A stretch of 64,000 bases of DNA from Pseudofulvimonas gallinarii. GTDB taxonomy: Bacteria; Pseudomonadota; Gammaproteobacteria; Xanthomonadales; UBA2363. Each line of letters begins with the position of its first letter. The stretch's first letter is position 1. Made by a program: the position numbers and the translations under genes. Below, piece after piece: positions 7,628 through 17,450 of the stretch. Location: assembly GCF_004343305.1 (NCBI RefSeq), contig NZ_SMAF01000004.1:145753-209752 (forward strand). The letters are read 5' to 3'. The notes below the pieces were generated by a model, which saw nothing but the letters and a program-made list of their open reading frames with translations, was not told the origin of the DNA and searched no databases.

Positions 7628-8686
7628 ATGAGCCTGCACCCCACCGGATCCCGCGACACCCTGGTCCCTTTCGCTGCCGGGAGCCCTCCTTCGTCCTTTC
7701 CCGACTGCCGCCCAGCCCATGTCACCGCCGAACGCGGCGAATGCTGGTTCAGCCTGCCCCTGCGCCACGGCGGCACGCGCGCCGTGCGTATCAGCTACGA
7801 ATCCCAGGGGCCGCAGAACGCGCCCTGCGTGCTGGTGCTCGGCGGCATTTCAGCGCATCGCCATCTCGCATCCAGCCGGCGCTATCCGGAAGCCGGCTGG
7901 TGGCCGGGCCAGGTCGGCATCGGCAAGTCGCTGGATCCGCGACGGCTGCGGTTGCTCGGCATTGACTGGCTGGGCGCGGACGGACAGATCGATGCACCGC
8001 TCGATACGGCCGACCAGGCCGACGCCATTGCGTGCGTACTGGATGCCCTCGGCATTCGCCGCCTGCGTGCGCTGATCGGTGCATCGTATGGCGCGCTGGT
8101 CGGACTGCAGTTCGCCGCCCGCCACGGCGAGCGCCTTCGCCACCTGCTGGCAATCAGCGGTGCCCATCGGCCGCATCCGTTTTCCAGCGCCTGGCGCAGC
8201 GTGCAGCGCGCCATCGTCCGCCTCGCCACGAACGGGGAAGATCGACGCAACGCGGTCGCCGTCGCCAGGCAGCTGGCCGTTCTCAGCTATCGCAGTCCGG
8301 AAGAGTTCGCCGCGCGCTTCGATGCACCTGCGACTCGCAACGGTGATCGTTTCGAAGTGGCGGCCGAGAGCTACCTGCGCCACCAGGGCGATCGCTTCAG
8401 CGCCGCCTTCTCCGCTACCGCCTTCGAGCGCCTGTCCGAATCGATCGATCTGCACCACGTCGATCCAGGCAGCATCCGCGTGCCGACCACGGTCGTCGGC
8501 GTCCACGAGGACCGGCTGGTGCCGCTCGACGACCTGCGCCAGCTGGCCGCTTCGCTTGCCGGCCCGGGCCGACTGGTCAGCCTGCACTCGCTGTACGGCC
8601 ACGACGCCTTCCTCAAGGAAGACGATGCGATCGCCGGCGTGATCACCTGGGTCCTGGCGGAAGGCGAAACGGAGGTGGCCGCATGA
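7628..8686 (+). CDS. metX: Homoserine O-acyltransferase (MetX family, alpha/beta hydrolase)
   Basis: A 352-residue alpha/beta-hydrolase enzyme that should activate homoserine by acyl transfer from acetyl- or succinyl-CoA, the first committed step to methionine. The catalytic triad is visible: nucleophile S153 in GASYGALVG, D295 in GVHEDRLVP and H325 in YGHDAFL. ATG 7628 is fixed by the GAGGAG ribosome binding site nine nt upstream. Some MetX relatives in this order acylate serine rather than homoserine; the coupling to metB and hom under a SAM riboswitch argues for homoserine. Acetyl versus succinyl specificity cannot be decided from sequence. The 3' end overlaps the metB start by four bases (ATGA). 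Confidence 0.85.
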   Translation: MSLHPTGSRDTLVPFAAGSPPSSFPDCRPAHVTAERGECWFSLPLRHGGTRAVRISYESQGPQNAPCVLVLGGISAHRHLASSRRYPEAGWWPGQVGIGKSLDPRRLRLLGIDWLGADGQIDAPLDTADQADAIACVLDALGIRRLRALIGASYGALVGLQFAARHGERLRHLLAISGAHRPHPFSSAWRSVQRAIVRLATNGEDRRNAVAVARQLAVLSYRSPEEFAARFDAPATRNGDRFEVAAESYLRHQGDRFSAAFSATAFERLSESIDLHHVDPGSIRVPTTVVGVHEDRLVPLDDLRQLAASLAGPGRLVSLHSLYGHDAFLKEDDAIAGVITWVLAEGETEVAA

Positions 8687-9879
8687 GCCGGCCGCGCAGT
8701 TTCGCCACCGCTGCGGTGCGCGCCGGCATCGACTGCGACAGCCAGCATGGTGCGGTCACGCCGCCGCTGCACCTGAGCAGCAATTTCAGTTTCGACGGTT
8801 ATGGCGGCAAGCGCCGATACGACTACACGCGCAGTGGCAATCCCACCCGCGACTTGCTGGCCGAAGCGCTTGCGGAACTGGAGGGCGGCGCGGGTGCCGT
8901 CGTCACCGCCAGTGGCATGGCGGCGATCACCACTGTGCTGGCGCTGCTGGAACCCGACGACCTGATCGTCGTGCCGCACGACGGCTACGGCGGCAGCTGG
9001 CGCCTGTTCACGGCCCTGGCACGCAAGCGGCACTTCCGGCTGGCCGTGGTCGATTTCCAGGATCCGGTCGCCCTCGGCGAAGCGCTCGCGCGTCGGCCGC
9101 GACTGCTGTGGATCGAGACGCCGAGCAATCCGCTGCTGCGCCTGACCGACATCCGCTTCGCCGCCGAAGTGGCGCATCGCGCCGGCGCCCTGGTCTGCGT
9201 TGACAACACCTTCCTGTCGCCGGCGCTGCAGCAACCGATCACGCTCGGCGCCGATCTGGTGGTGCATTCGACAACCAAGTACATCAACGGCCACAGCGAC
9301 GTGGTCGGTGGTGCGGTGATCGCGAAAGACGCGGCCCTGCACGAACAGCTGGCGTGGTGGGCGAACGCATTGGGCGTCACCGGCAGCCCCTTCGACAGCC
9401 TGCTGACGCTGCGCGGCCTGCGCACGCTGCCGATCCGGCTGCGCCAGCACGAGGACAACGCCTGCAGCATCGCCGAACGGCTGCAACACCACCACGCCGT
9501 CTCGGCCGTGCATTACCCGGGCCTGGGAAGTCATCGCCAGCATGCGCTGGCCGGCAGGCAGCAGTCCGGATTCGGTGCCATCGTCAGCCTGGAACTCGAA
9601 GGCGGCGAACGGGCCGTGCGCGCCTTCATCGACGGCCTGCGATGTTTCACGCTGGCCGAATCGCTGGGTGGCGTCGAAAGCCTGGTGGCGCACCCGGCCA
9701 GCATGACGCACGCCGCGATGTCCGCCGAGTCACGCGCTGCCGCCGGCATAAGCGACGGCCTGTTGCGCCTCTCGGTGGGCATCGAAGACATCGGCGACCT
9801 GCTGGCTGATCTTGACGACGCACTAGGTCGGGCCAGCGCCACCCCGGAGCGGCAGGCGCAGATCGGACGGGTGTCATGA
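8683..9879 (+). CDS. metB: PLP-dependent trans-sulfuration enzyme (cystathionine gamma-synthase / O-acylhomoserine sulfhydrylase)
   Basis: A 398-residue Cys/Met-metabolism PLP enzyme. The cofactor lysine is K199 in HSTTKYINGHSDVVGG. The substrate-binding YDYTRSGNPTRDLL and the IETPSNPLL loop (D/P region of fold type I) are intact. It should join cysteine or sulfide to O-acylhomoserine, after MetX. Start ATG 8683 overlaps the metX stop (ATGA) and the stop overlaps hom in the same way, so all three are translationally coupled. MetB and MetY/MetZ activities cannot be separated by sequence alone; the size and MetX coupling fit a MetB/MetZ-type enzyme. Confidence 0.87.
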   Translation: MSRPRSFATAAVRAGIDCDSQHGAVTPPLHLSSNFSFDGYGGKRRYDYTRSGNPTRDLLAEALAELEGGAGAVVTASGMAAITTVLALLEPDDLIVVPHDGYGGSWRLFTALARKRHFRLAVVDFQDPVALGEALARRPRLLWIETPSNPLLRLTDIRFAAEVAHRAGALVCVDNTFLSPALQQPITLGADLVVHSTTKYINGHSDVVGGAVIAKDAALHEQLAWWANALGVTGSPFDSLLTLRGLRTLPIRLRQHEDNACSIAERLQHHHAVSAVHYPGLGSHRQHALAGRQQSGFGAIVSLELEGGERAVRAFIDGLRCFTLAESLGGVESLVAHPASMTHAAMSAESRAAAGISDGLLRLSVGIEDIGDLLADLDDALGRASATPERQAQIGRVS

Positions 9880-11042
9880 CGGCGGCGCTTGACCCGGTTC
9901 CGTACAAGACGGGCCCGACGGGAACGGTGCAGCTTGCGTTGTTGGGCACGGGTACGGTCGGGTCTGCCCTGCTGCAGCGGCTGCAGCGACTTGAAGCCAT
10001 CGGCCCGGACATACGCCTGCGCCTGGTGCATGTCGCCAATTCACGCCAGGCGGTCAGCTCGATGGCCGGCATCGATGCCGGCCGCACCGCCGGACTGCTG
10101 GCGACCTCACGCCGGTCCCCCGACATGTCCGACCTCGAAACCGTCTTCGGTCCGGCTGTCACCCGCATCGTCATCGATGCGACCGCCTGCGCGCAAACCG
10201 CAGCGCGGCATGCGCGGTGGCTGCAGGATGGCATCCATGTCGTGACCGCCAACAAGCTGGCCCTGGGGGGCAGCCAGGCACAATGGACGCAGCTGCGCCA
10301 CGCGCAGGCCATAGGCGGAACACGCTATGGCGACAGCGCGACGGTCGGCGCCGGCCTGCCGCTGTTGCGGACGATCCGCGCTCTGCGCGAAGGGGGCGAC
10401 CGCATCCATGCGCTGGCCGGCATCCTGTCCGGATCGCTGGCCTGGCTGTTCGACCGGTTTGATGGCGCGCAGCCGTTTTCGCGATGCGTTCGCGAAGCCT
10501 GGAAGGCGGGCTATACCGAGCCCGATCCCCGCGAAGACCTGTCCGGCCAGGACGTCCGGCGCAAGCTGCTGATCCTCGTGCGCGCCGCCGGATGGGCCCT
10601 GGAACCCGAACACATCGACGTCGAATCGCTGTCCACCGGTGCGCTGTCGAAGGGCCGGCCTGAAGACGTCGCCGGTCTGCTTGATGGCCTTGATGACGCC
10701 CTCGGTGCCCGCCTTGATCGTGCGCGCGCCGCGGGGACGGTGCTGCGTCATGTCGCGCGCCTCGAAGCGGACGGCCGGGCAAGCGTGGGCCTGGTCGCGC
10801 TCGCGCCCGACGATCCGCTGACCTCCGGCCGCGGCACCGACAACCGCGTTGCGATCTGGAGCGAACGCTACAGCGAGCGTCCGCTGGTCATCCAGGGCCC
10901 GGGCGCCGGCGCCGGCGTGACGGCCGCCGCCCTGCTCGACGACGTGCTGGCGATTGCACGCGTGGCTGAGCCGGTTTCCCGGGCAGGATGGAAGCGGACA
11001 CGCGGATCACATGCTGCAGGGCGGCACCTCAGCACTCGATGA
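9876..11042 (+). CDS. hom: Homoserine dehydrogenase
   Basis: A 388-residue NAD(P)-dependent homoserine dehydrogenase that reduces aspartate semialdehyde to homoserine, the MetX substrate. The nucleotide-binding motif [12 protein letters not shown] is near the N-terminus. The catalytic domain ([13 protein letters not shown]...[19 protein letters not shown]) is typical of the type fused to aspartokinase in ThrA. It is free-standing here, with no aspartokinase and no clear C-terminal ACT domain, so feedback control at this step may rest on the riboswitch (inference). It is the last gene of the operon. Its final 14 bp overlap the end of the convergent sdaA gene. Confidence 0.88.
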   Translation: MTAALDPVPYKTGPTGTVQLALLGTGTVGSALLQRLQRLEAIGPDIRLRLVHVANSRQAVSSMAGIDAGRTAGLLATSRRSPDMSDLETVFGPAVTRIVIDATACAQTAARHARWLQDGIHVVTANKLALGGSQAQWTQLRHAQAIGGTRYGDSATVGAGLPLLRTIRALREGGDRIHALAGILSGSLAWLFDRFDGAQPFSRCVREAWKAGYTEPDPREDLSGQDVRRKLLILVRAAGWALEPEHIDVESLSTGALSKGRPEDVAGLLDGLDDALGARLDRARAAGTVLRHVARLEADGRASVGLVALAPDDPLTSGRGTDNRVAIWSERYSERPLVIQGPGAGAGVTAAALLDDVLAIARVAEPVSRAGWKRTRGSHAAGRHLSTR

Positions 11043-12411
11043 CGTTGACGGCCAGTCCGCCGCGACTGGTTTCCTTGTACTTGTCCTGCATGTCACGCCC
11101 GGTATCGCGCATCGTCCGGATGACCTTGTCCAGCGAGACGGTGTGCGTGCCGTCGCCGCGCAAGGCCATGCGCGAGGCATTGATCGCCTTGACCGAACCC
11201 ATCGCGTTGCGTTCGATGCAGGGAATCTGCACCAGGCCACCGATGGGATCGCAGGTCAATCCGAGGTTGTGTTCCATGCCGATCTCGGCAGCGTTCTCGA
11301 CCTGTGCCGGCGAGCCGCCGAGCGCCGCGGTCAGGCCGGCGGCCGCCATCGAACAGGCGACGCCGACTTCACCCTGGCAGCCGACTTCGGCGCCGGAAAT
11401 GGATGCGTTCTCCTTGTAGAGGATGCCGACCGCGGCCGCCGTAAGCAGGAAGTCGCGCACGCCCTGCAGGCTGCTGCCGGGCGTGAAACGTTCGTAGTAA
11501 TGCAGCACAGCGGGAATGATGCCTGCCGCGCCGTTGGTGGGTGCGGTGACCACGCGGCCCCCGGCTGCGTTTTCCTCGTTCACGGCAAGCGCGTAAAGGT
11601 TGACCCAGTCCAGCGTCGTCAGGGGATCACGCATCGCCGCCTCCGGACGTGACGACAGTTCCGCATGCAACGCCGGCGCGCGACGTCGCACATGCAGGCC
11701 GCCTGGCAGGGTTCCATCCTGGCGGATGCCGCGTGCAACGCAGGCCTGCATCGCCGCCCAGATCTCGTCGAGGCCGGCATCGATGTCGGCACGGTTGCGC
11801 CACACTTCCTCGTTCGCATACATCAGCGCGGCCATGCTCAAGCCGTTGTCCGCGCAGCGGCGCAGCAGTTCGGCACCGGAACGGAAAGGATGCGGCAGCT
11901 CGGTGGTGTCGGCGACGATTCGGTCCTCGGCCGCCTCGTCCTGGTTGACCACGAAGCCGCCGCCCACCGAATAGTAGTCGCGCGTCGCGATGACGCCTCC
12001 GTCCGCGTCATAGGCGGTGAAACGCATGCCATTGGTGTGGAACGGCAGCTTCTGGCGCTTGTTCATCACCAGGTCGCGCTTCTCGTCGAACTCCAATTCG
12101 CGCTGCCCCTGCAGCCGGATGCGCCGAAGCGAACGGATGCGTTCCAGTGCCTCGGGAATGATGTCCGGATCGATCAGGTTGGGCAGATGGCCTTCCAGTC
12201 CCATCAGCACCGCCTTGTCGGTACCGTGGCCGCGCCCGGTCAGCGCCAGTGAACCGAACACTTCGGCGCGCACGCGCGCGGTGCGCTCCAGCTCGCCCGC
12301 CTCGGCCAGCCAGCGCTGGACGAATCGCGCAGCCGCGCGCATCGGTCCCACGGTGTGCGAGGAACTGGGTCCGATGCCGATCTTGAACAGGTCGAATACG
12401 CTGACTGCCAT
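11029..12411 (-). CDS. sdaA: L-serine ammonia-lyase (iron-sulfur dependent, single chain)
   Basis: A 460-residue SdaA/SdaB-type L-serine dehydratase that deaminates serine to pyruvate and ammonia using a [4Fe-4S] cluster. The beta subdomain begins [20 protein letters not shown]; the alpha subdomain contains [39 protein letters not shown] and [20 protein letters not shown], which supply the cluster cysteines. ATG 12409-12411 is chosen because family homology starts there; the longer frame runs into the divergent gene. It is divergent from the glutaredoxin-like gene across only 47 bp, and overlaps hom at its 3' end. Confidence 0.93.
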   Translation of the reverse strand: MAVSVFDLFKIGIGPSSSHTVGPMRAAARFVQRWLAEAGELERTARVRAEVFGSLALTGRGHGTDKAVLMGLEGHLPNLIDPDIIPEALERIRSLRRIRLQGQRELEFDEKRDLVMNKRQKLPFHTNGMRFTAYDADGGVIATRDYYSVGGGFVVNQDEAAEDRIVADTTELPHPFRSGAELLRRCADNGLSMAALMYANEEVWRNRADIDAGLDEIWAAMQACVARGIRQDGTLPGGLHVRRRAPALHAELSSRPEAAMRDPLTTLDWVNLYALAVNEENAAGGRVVTAPTNGAAGIIPAVLHYYERFTPGSSLQGVRDFLLTAAAVGILYKENASISGAEVGCQGEVGVACSMAAAGLTAALGGSPAQVENAAEIGMEHNLGLTCDPIGGLVQIPCIERNAMGSVKAINASRMALRGDGTHTVSLDKVIRTMRDTGRDMQDKYKETSRGGLAVNVIEC

Positions 12412-12443
12412 GTGCGGGAAAAGTGCGAGTGGGAAGGTCAGGC

Positions 12444-12449
12444 TAGAAT
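12444..12449 (+). promoter_or_regulatory. Candidate -10 hexamer of the glutaredoxin-like gene
   Basis: TAGAAT (5/6 match to TATAAT) ends nine nt before the ATG at 12459, so the mRNA may be leaderless or nearly so. No convincing -35 or Shine-Dalgarno sequence is seen. Confidence 0.35.
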
Positions 12450-12458
12450 GGCGGCAGC

Positions 12459-12719
12459 ATGGGACAGTTACAAGCCGACGCAGCCGAAGACCGCTCCGAG
12501 TCGCTGCAGCTGCTGGTGCGGCCTTCCTGCATGCTCTGCCTGGAAGCCGAGCACGTGCTGCTGCTCGCCGGCATCGACCGCTTCGAACGCATCGACATCG
12601 AACGCGACGCGACCACCGAATCGCTCTATGGCGCACGCATTCCCGTACTGCGCCGGCCCGGCGACGGCCGTGAGCTGGACTGGCCGTTCACCCCGGAAGC
12701 GGCGCGCTCGCTGGCCTGA
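12459..12719 (+). CDS. Glutaredoxin-like (DUF836) thioredoxin-fold protein
   Basis: An 86-residue protein with a thioredoxin-fold layout: the redox motif CMLC in [18 protein letters not shown] (about residues 24-27), then the cis-proline strand ARIPVLRR. This matches the DUF836/glutaredoxin-like family, small cytoplasmic proteins of poorly known role that probably act in thiol exchange. The start sits just after a TAGAAT hexamer with little leader, so translation may be leaderless. It is followed by prfC after 96 bp with a separate -10-like element, and is not clearly co-transcribed with it. Confidence 0.8.
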   Translation: MGQLQADAAEDRSESLQLLVRPSCMLCLEAEHVLLLAGIDRFERIDIERDATTESLYGARIPVLRRPGDGRELDWPFTPEAARSLA

Positions 12720-12781
12720 ACCGGGACAGGCCCGGATCGACACGCGGCAGCCGCGGCACCGGACGGGCGGCAGGGTTCCGC

Positions 12782-12787
12782 TAAAAT
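12782..12787 (+). promoter_or_regulatory. Candidate -10 hexamer of prfC
   Basis: TAAAAT lies 28 nt before the prfC ATG in otherwise GC-rich sequence. No clear -35 was found at 16-18 nt. Confidence 0.3.
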
Positions 12788-12815
12788 AGCCGGCTGTCCC
12801 CGAGTTCCGCCTGCA

Positions 12816-14417
12816 ATGACCACACCTGCCCAGGAAGCTGCGCGCCGGCGCACCTTCGCCATCATTTCGCATCCCGACGCCGGCAAGACCACGCTGACCG
12901 AAAAGCTGCTGCTCTTCGGCGGCGCCATCCAGATGGCCGGCTCGGTGAAAGGCCGCAAGGCCGCGCGCCACGCCACGTCCGACTGGATGGCGCTGGAAAA
13001 GGAGCGCGGCATCTCGGTGACCAGCTCGGTGATGCAGTTCCCCTACGAGGACCGCATCGTCAACCTGCTCGACACGCCCGGCCATGCCGACTTCGGCGAG
13101 GACACCTATCGCGTCCTGACCGCGGTCGACTCGGCGCTGATGGTCATCGACGTCGCCAAGGGCGTCGAGGAACGCACGATCAAGCTCATGGAGGTGTGCC
13201 GCATGCGCGACACGCCGATCATGACCTTCATCAACAAGCTCGACCGTGAGGGCAAGAATCCCATCGAACTGCTCGACGAGGTCGAGTCGGTGCTGAAGAT
13301 CCAGTGCGCGCCGGTGACCTGGCCGATCGGCATGGGCAAGCGCCTCAAGGGTGTCGTCCACCTGCTGACCGGCGAGGTCCACCTGTACGAGGCCGGGCGC
13401 AACTTCACGCGCCAGGATTCGACCATCTACCCGTCGCTGGACACACCGGAACTGGCCGGGAAGCTGGGCCCGGCGATGCTGGCCGAACTGCGCGAGGAGC
13501 TGGAACTGGTGGAGGGCGCCGCGCATCCCTTCGATGTCGAGGCCTATCTGGCCGGCCGGCAGACGCCGGTGTTCTTTGGCTCGGCGGTCAACAACTTCGG
13601 CGTGCAGCCGCTGCTGGACTTCTTCGTCGAACATGCGCCGTCACCACGGCCACGGGCAACCACGACACGCGAGGTTGCCGCCGACGAGGAACGCCTCTCT
13701 GGTTTCGTGTTCAAGATCCAGGCCAACATGGATCCGCAGCATCGTGACCGCGTCGCCTTCATGCGGGTCTGCTCCGGCCGTTTCAACGCCGGCATGAAGG
13801 CCTTCCATGTCCGCAGTGGCAAGGAAGTGAAGCTGGCCAATGCACTGACCTTCATGGCATCCGACCGTGAGATCGCCGCCGAAGCCTGGCCCGGTGACGT
13901 CATCGGCATCCACAACCACGGTACGGTGTCCATCGGCGACACCTTCACCGAAGGCGAAGCGCTCAGCTTCACCGGCATTCCCAACTTCGCCCCGGAGCTG
14001 TTCCGTCGTGCCCGCCTGCGCGATCCGCTCAAGCTCAAGCAGCTGCAGAAAGGCCTGGCCCAGTTGTCCGAGGAAGGCGCGACGCAGTTCTTCAAGCCAC
14101 TGATGAGCAACGACCTCATCCTCGGCGCGGTGGGCGTGCTGCAGTTCGATGTCGTCGCCTATCGCCTGAAGGATGAATACGGCGTCGACGCCAGCTTCGA
14201 GGCGGTCAATGTCGCCACCGCGCGCTGGGTGCACTGCGACGATGCGAAGAAGCTGGAGGAATTCCGCGAGAAGAACGCCATGAACCTGGCGCTCGATGCC
14301 GCCGGCGAACTGGTCTATATCGCGCCCAGCCGCGTCAACCTGCAGCTGGCGGAAGAGCGCTGGCCCGACGTCCGCTTCGCGGCGACCCGCGAACACGCCA
14401 GCGCCGTCGACGCCTGA
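12816..14417 (+). CDS. prfC: Peptide chain release factor 3 (RF3)
   Basis: A 533-residue translational GTPase that recycles RF1/RF2 from the ribosome after termination. G1 is [19 protein letters not shown] near residue 18, switch II is [14 protein letters not shown], and G4 is NKLD; all are intact. The length matches the family (about 530). The C-terminal domains continue without interruption to [17 protein letters not shown] small hairpin follows the stop codon. It is apparently a single-gene unit. Confidence 0.96.
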   Translation: MTTPAQEAARRRTFAIISHPDAGKTTLTEKLLLFGGAIQMAGSVKGRKAARHATSDWMALEKERGISVTSSVMQFPYEDRIVNLLDTPGHADFGEDTYRVLTAVDSALMVIDVAKGVEERTIKLMEVCRMRDTPIMTFINKLDREGKNPIELLDEVESVLKIQCAPVTWPIGMGKRLKGVVHLLTGEVHLYEAGRNFTRQDSTIYPSLDTPELAGKLGPAMLAELREELELVEGAAHPFDVEAYLAGRQTPVFFGSAVNNFGVQPLLDFFVEHAPSPRPRATTTREVAADEERLSGFVFKIQANMDPQHRDRVAFMRVCSGRFNAGMKAFHVRSGKEVKLANALTFMASDREIAAEAWPGDVIGIHNHGTVSIGDTFTEGEALSFTGIPNFAPELFRRARLRDPLKLKQLQKGLAQLSEEGATQFFKPLMSNDLILGAVGVLQFDVVAYRLKDEYGVDASFEAVNVATARWVHCDDAKKLEEFREKNAMNLALDAAGELVYIAPSRVNLQLAEERWPDVRFAATREHASAVDA

Positions 14418-14435
14418 GCCCGGCCCGAACGACAA

Positions 14436-14455
14436 CGGCGACCTTCCGGTCGCCG
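14436..14455. terminator. Hairpin between convergent prfC and anti-sigma genes
   Basis: CGGCGACC (14436-14443) pairs with GGTCGCCG (14448-14455) around a TTCC loop. The following U-tract is poor in both directions, so it is a weak, possibly bidirectional terminator. Confidence 0.5.
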
Positions 14456-14516
14456 CTGTTGGTACTGCTGGAGGAAACGAAGTCGGGCGGCATCGAGGAG
14501 CAACCGCCGCCCGACC

Positions 14517-15068
14517 TCAGGAACCGCCGCCGAAATCCTGTCCGAAGATGCCGTCACGACCGTCGGCAGTGCGTGACGTACCGAAGCTGAAGATACGGTC
14601 TTCGCCCGCACGCCCGGCGTCGAACGAGGCCACGGCGATGCTGTCCTCGCGGGTCTCGACGATCCGGGCCAGGTCCTCGGCAAATGGATCCACCGGCGCC
14701 TGCAGGCGCTGGCCGACGAACACGGCACCAATGGCCATGGCCGACACCGCAGCCGCCATCGCGAGGGGATGGCGACGGAAGGCGACCACGCGCGCCGGCT
14801 GTGCCTTGACGACATCCGTCTGCCTGCGCCGCGTCTGCGCCAGATCGGTCGACAGGGCCTGCGCCCAGTCGCCGCTGGCCCTGGCCACGCGGTAGGCCGC
14901 AGCGAGCGACGGCGACGCAGCGATGGCTGCGACGAGTTGCTGACGCTTCTCGCCGGCCAGGCGACCTTGTGCCAGGTCGACCAGGTCGCGCGGATCCACG
15001 CTGCCCAGCAGCGCCGGATCTTCCACGCAGGCGTCGCGGTAAAGTCGGGCCAAAGTGTTGTCAGTCAT
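14517..15068 (-). CDS. Probable membrane-bound anti-sigma factor
   Basis: A 183-residue protein with a cytoplasmic N-terminal part of about 95 residues, one transmembrane helix (LAMAAAVSAMAIGAVFVGQ) and a periplasmic tail with DPFAEDLARIVETREDSIA and a glycine-rich end. I see no zinc-binding anti-sigma (ZAS) His/Cys motif, so the assignment rests on topology and on overlapping the ECF sigma gene: its ATG (15068) lies in the sigma gene's end (ATGACTGA, 8 bp overlap), implying coupled translation. The inducing signal is unknown. Confidence 0.62.
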   Translation of the reverse strand: MTDNTLARLYRDACVEDPALLGSVDPRDLVDLAQGRLAGEKRQQLVAAIAASPSLAAAYRVARASGDWAQALSTDLAQTRRRQTDVVKAQPARVVAFRRHPLAMAAAVSAMAIGAVFVGQRLQAPVDPFAEDLARIVETREDSIAVASFDAGRAGEDRIFSFGTSRTADGRDGIFGQDFGGGS

Positions 15069-15618
15069 CGTCGAGGTCATCCAGTCCAGCTGCCTTGAGG
15101 CGTTCACGCAACTCATACAGACCGCGATACATCAGGTTTTTCGCCATCGTCGCGGTCATGTCCAGCAGCTCGCCAATCTCTTCGGGCGTGAAGCCCTGGA
15201 GCGCCAGCTGCACGGGTTGCCTGCGGCGGGGCGGCAGTTCCGCGATGGCGGCACGGACGAGGTCCATGCGTTGTCCATCGCTGGCACTGCGCACCGGTCC
15301 GACCCGATCCAGCAGGGCTTCGATCCCTGCCTCCTGCCCTTCCTCGGGCAGCGCCGTGGTCTGTTCCGGTTTGTCCCGCCTCAGGGCGTCGATCACTGTC
15401 GTGACCACCACCCGCTGGATGTAAGACGCAGGCAATGCCGGATTTTTCTCACGCTCCACCGCCTTCCACAGGCGGATCCTGACCTCCTGCTCGATATCGT
15501 CGGGGTCAAGTCCCTGATTTGCCGAACAATGTTGAGCCACCAGGACGCGCAGCCGGGCACTGTGGCGCAGCAGCAATTCGTTCAGCATGGCGTCGATATT
15601 GGACGGCGGCAGGCTCAA
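15061..15618 (-). CDS. RNA polymerase ECF-type sigma factor
   Basis: A 185-residue sigma-70 family protein. Region 2 is seen in DPDDIEQEVRIRLWKAVE (DIxQEV core) with YIQRVVVTTVIDALRRD. Region 4 is the C-terminal helix-turn-helix AIAELPPRRRQPVQLALQGFTPEEIGELLDMTATMAKNLMYRGLYELRERL. It lacks regions 1 and 3, as expected for ECF factors. The gene after it, overlapping by 8 bp, encodes the likely anti-sigma factor. Its own promoter could not be recognised, and its regulon is unknown. Confidence 0.9.
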   Translation of the reverse strand: MSLPPSNIDAMLNELLLRHSARLRVLVAQHCSANQGLDPDDIEQEVRIRLWKAVEREKNPALPASYIQRVVVTTVIDALRRDKPEQTTALPEEGQEAGIEALLDRVGPVRSASDGQRMDLVRAAIAELPPRRRQPVQLALQGFTPEEIGELLDMTATMAKNLMYRGLYELRERLKAAGLDDLDDD

Positions 15619-15687
15619 GCCGTGCGGTTCCGGTCAGGATGAATCCGGAATGGTCGGCCCTGCCGCACCGCCTTGGCAAGCACGTGG

Positions 15688-17361
15688 TCACGCAACGGCA
15701 GCCTGGTGGATGCCGGCAACGGCGCGTCCGGAGGGGTCGGCCGCCGCGGCGAAGGCGGGATCCCAGGCCAGCGCGGCCGGCGAGCTGCAGGCGATGGACT
15801 TGCCGCCGGGCACCGTCGCGGCACAAGCGTCACCGGGAAAATGCTGCTCGAACAGGCTGCGGTACCAGTACGCCTCCCTGGTCTGTGGCGTGTTGAACGG
15901 GAACCGCTCGGCGGCAGCGGCGAACTCGTCGTCGCCGACAACCTGTTCCGCGTGTGCCTTGAGGCCGTCGATCCAGCTGTAGCCGACGCCGTCGCTGAAC
16001 TGCTCCTTCTGCCGCCAGAGGATGGGATCGGGAACAACGCCGGTGAAGGCCTGGCGCAGGATGGCCTTCTCCATGCGTCCGTCGCCCGCCATCTTGTGCC
16101 GCGCATCCATGCCCATGGCGACACGGATGAATTCCAGGTCCAGGAATGGCACGCGTGCCTCCACGCCCCAGGCCATCATCGCCTTGTTGGCGCGGAGGCA
16201 ATCGAACTGGTGCAGGGCGTCGATCTTGCGCACGCATTCCTCGTGGAACGACCGTGCATCCGGGGCCCGGTGGAAATACAGGTAGCCGCCGAAGATCTCG
16301 TCGCTGCCCTCGCCGCTCAGCACCATCTTCACGCCCATGGCCTTGATCCGGCGCGCGAGCAGGTACATCGGCGTCGAGGCGCGGATGGTGGTGACGTCGT
16401 AGGTCTCGACGTGGCGGATCACCTCCGGCAGGGCGTCCAGGCCTTCCTCGAAGCGGAAGGTGAAACCATGATGCACGGTGCCGAGGGCATCGGCGGCCAG
16501 CTTCGCCGCCGCCAGGTCGGGCGATCCCTCCAGTCCGATCGCGAAGGAATGCAGGCGCGGCCACCAGGCCTCGCCGCGATCGTCGTCCTCGACGCGACGA
16601 CGGGCGAATCGCGCCGCGCATGCCGCGACCAGCGAGGAATCCAGGCCGCCCGACAGCAACACGCCATAGGGCACGTCCGTCATCAACTGGCGATGCACGG
16701 CCTGCTCCAAGGCCTCGCGCAGGACCGCCAGCGATACATCGGCACCGGCCACGCGGTCGTAGTCGCGCCACGCCGGCTGCCAGAAACCGCGTAGTTCGCC
16801 GCTGGCACTGTCGTAATAGTGGCCCGGCGGAAAGATCCCGACCTCATCGCAGTCGGCGACCAGGGCCTTCATTTCCGACGCGACCCATCTTCGCCCGGCA
16901 CGATCACGTCCCCAGTACAACGGACAGACACCCAGCGGGTCGCGCGCGATCAGATAGCGGCCCTGCTCGCGGTCCCACAGCACGAAGGCGAAAATGCCGT
17001 TGAGGCGCTGGAGGCCCTGCGCGCCGCATTCCCGCCAGAGGGCGTTGATCACCTCGCAGTCCGATCCGGACTGGAAGCGATACGGCCGCGCCAGTGAGGC
17101 CGCCACCTGGCGATGGTTGTAGATCTCGCCGTTGACGGCCAGCACCAGGCTGCCGTCTTCGGAACGCAGCGGCTGGGCACCGCCGGCCGGATCGACGATG
17201 GCCAGCCGTTCGTGGACGAGGATCGCGCGCCCATCGACATGCACGCCGCTCCAGTCGGGCCCGCGATGTCGCTGCCGCGCCGACGCGGCCAGGGCGTTGC
17301 GTCGCAGCTCGCCCAGGTCGGCGCCCGCCGCGATGTCGAAGATTCCCAGGATCGAACACAT
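15688..17361 (-). CDS. asnB: Asparagine synthetase B (glutamine-hydrolysing)
   Basis: A 557-residue enzyme that makes asparagine from aspartate, ATP and glutamine. After Met removal, the N-terminal Cys (MCSILGIFD) is the class II amidotransferase nucleophile; RHRGPDWSG and LVLAVNGEIYNHRQ line the glutaminase site. The synthetase domain has the pyrophosphate loop LLSGGLDSSLVAA and GEGSDEIFGGY. ATG 17361 is certain because Cys2 must be exposed, and GAGGAG lies 8 nt upstream. It is preceded by an Asn-rich leader ORF and a strong terminator hairpin, so attenuation by asparagine supply is proposed. Confidence 0.95.
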   Translation of the reverse strand: MCSILGIFDIAAGADLGELRRNALAASARQRHRGPDWSGVHVDGRAILVHERLAIVDPAGGAQPLRSEDGSLVLAVNGEIYNHRQVAASLARPYRFQSGSDCEVINALWRECGAQGLQRLNGIFAFVLWDREQGRYLIARDPLGVCPLYWGRDRAGRRWVASEMKALVADCDEVGIFPPGHYYDSASGELRGFWQPAWRDYDRVAGADVSLAVLREALEQAVHRQLMTDVPYGVLLSGGLDSSLVAACAARFARRRVEDDDRGEAWWPRLHSFAIGLEGSPDLAAAKLAADALGTVHHGFTFRFEEGLDALPEVIRHVETYDVTTIRASTPMYLLARRIKAMGVKMVLSGEGSDEIFGGYLYFHRAPDARSFHEECVRKIDALHQFDCLRANKAMMAWGVEARVPFLDLEFIRVAMGMDARHKMAGDGRMEKAILRQAFTGVVPDPILWRQKEQFSDGVGYSWIDGLKAHAEQVVGDDEFAAAAERFPFNTPQTREAYWYRSLFEQHFPGDACAATVPGGKSIACSSPAALAWDPAFAAAADPSGRAVAGIHQAAVA

Positions 17362-17410
17362 GCCACGCACTCCTCTTGGTCTTGATGACGCGGATTGGTT
17401 GTTCATGAGG

Positions 17411-17450
17411 CGGAAAAACAAACGGCCCGCTCGAGGCGGGCCGTTTTTCT
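17411..17450 (-). terminator. Intrinsic terminator in the asnB leader (attenuator)
   Basis: On the minus strand AACGGCCCGC (17445-17436) pairs perfectly with GCGGGCCGTT (17430-17421) around a 5-nt loop and is followed by TGTTTTTCC. It is a strong rho-independent terminator 50 nt upstream of the asnB start codon and downstream of the Asn-rich leader ORF. The other strand also has a T-run (TTTTTCT), so it may work both ways. A competing pairing GGGCCG (17487-17482) with CGGCCC (17443-17438) could act as antiterminator. Confidence 0.85.
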
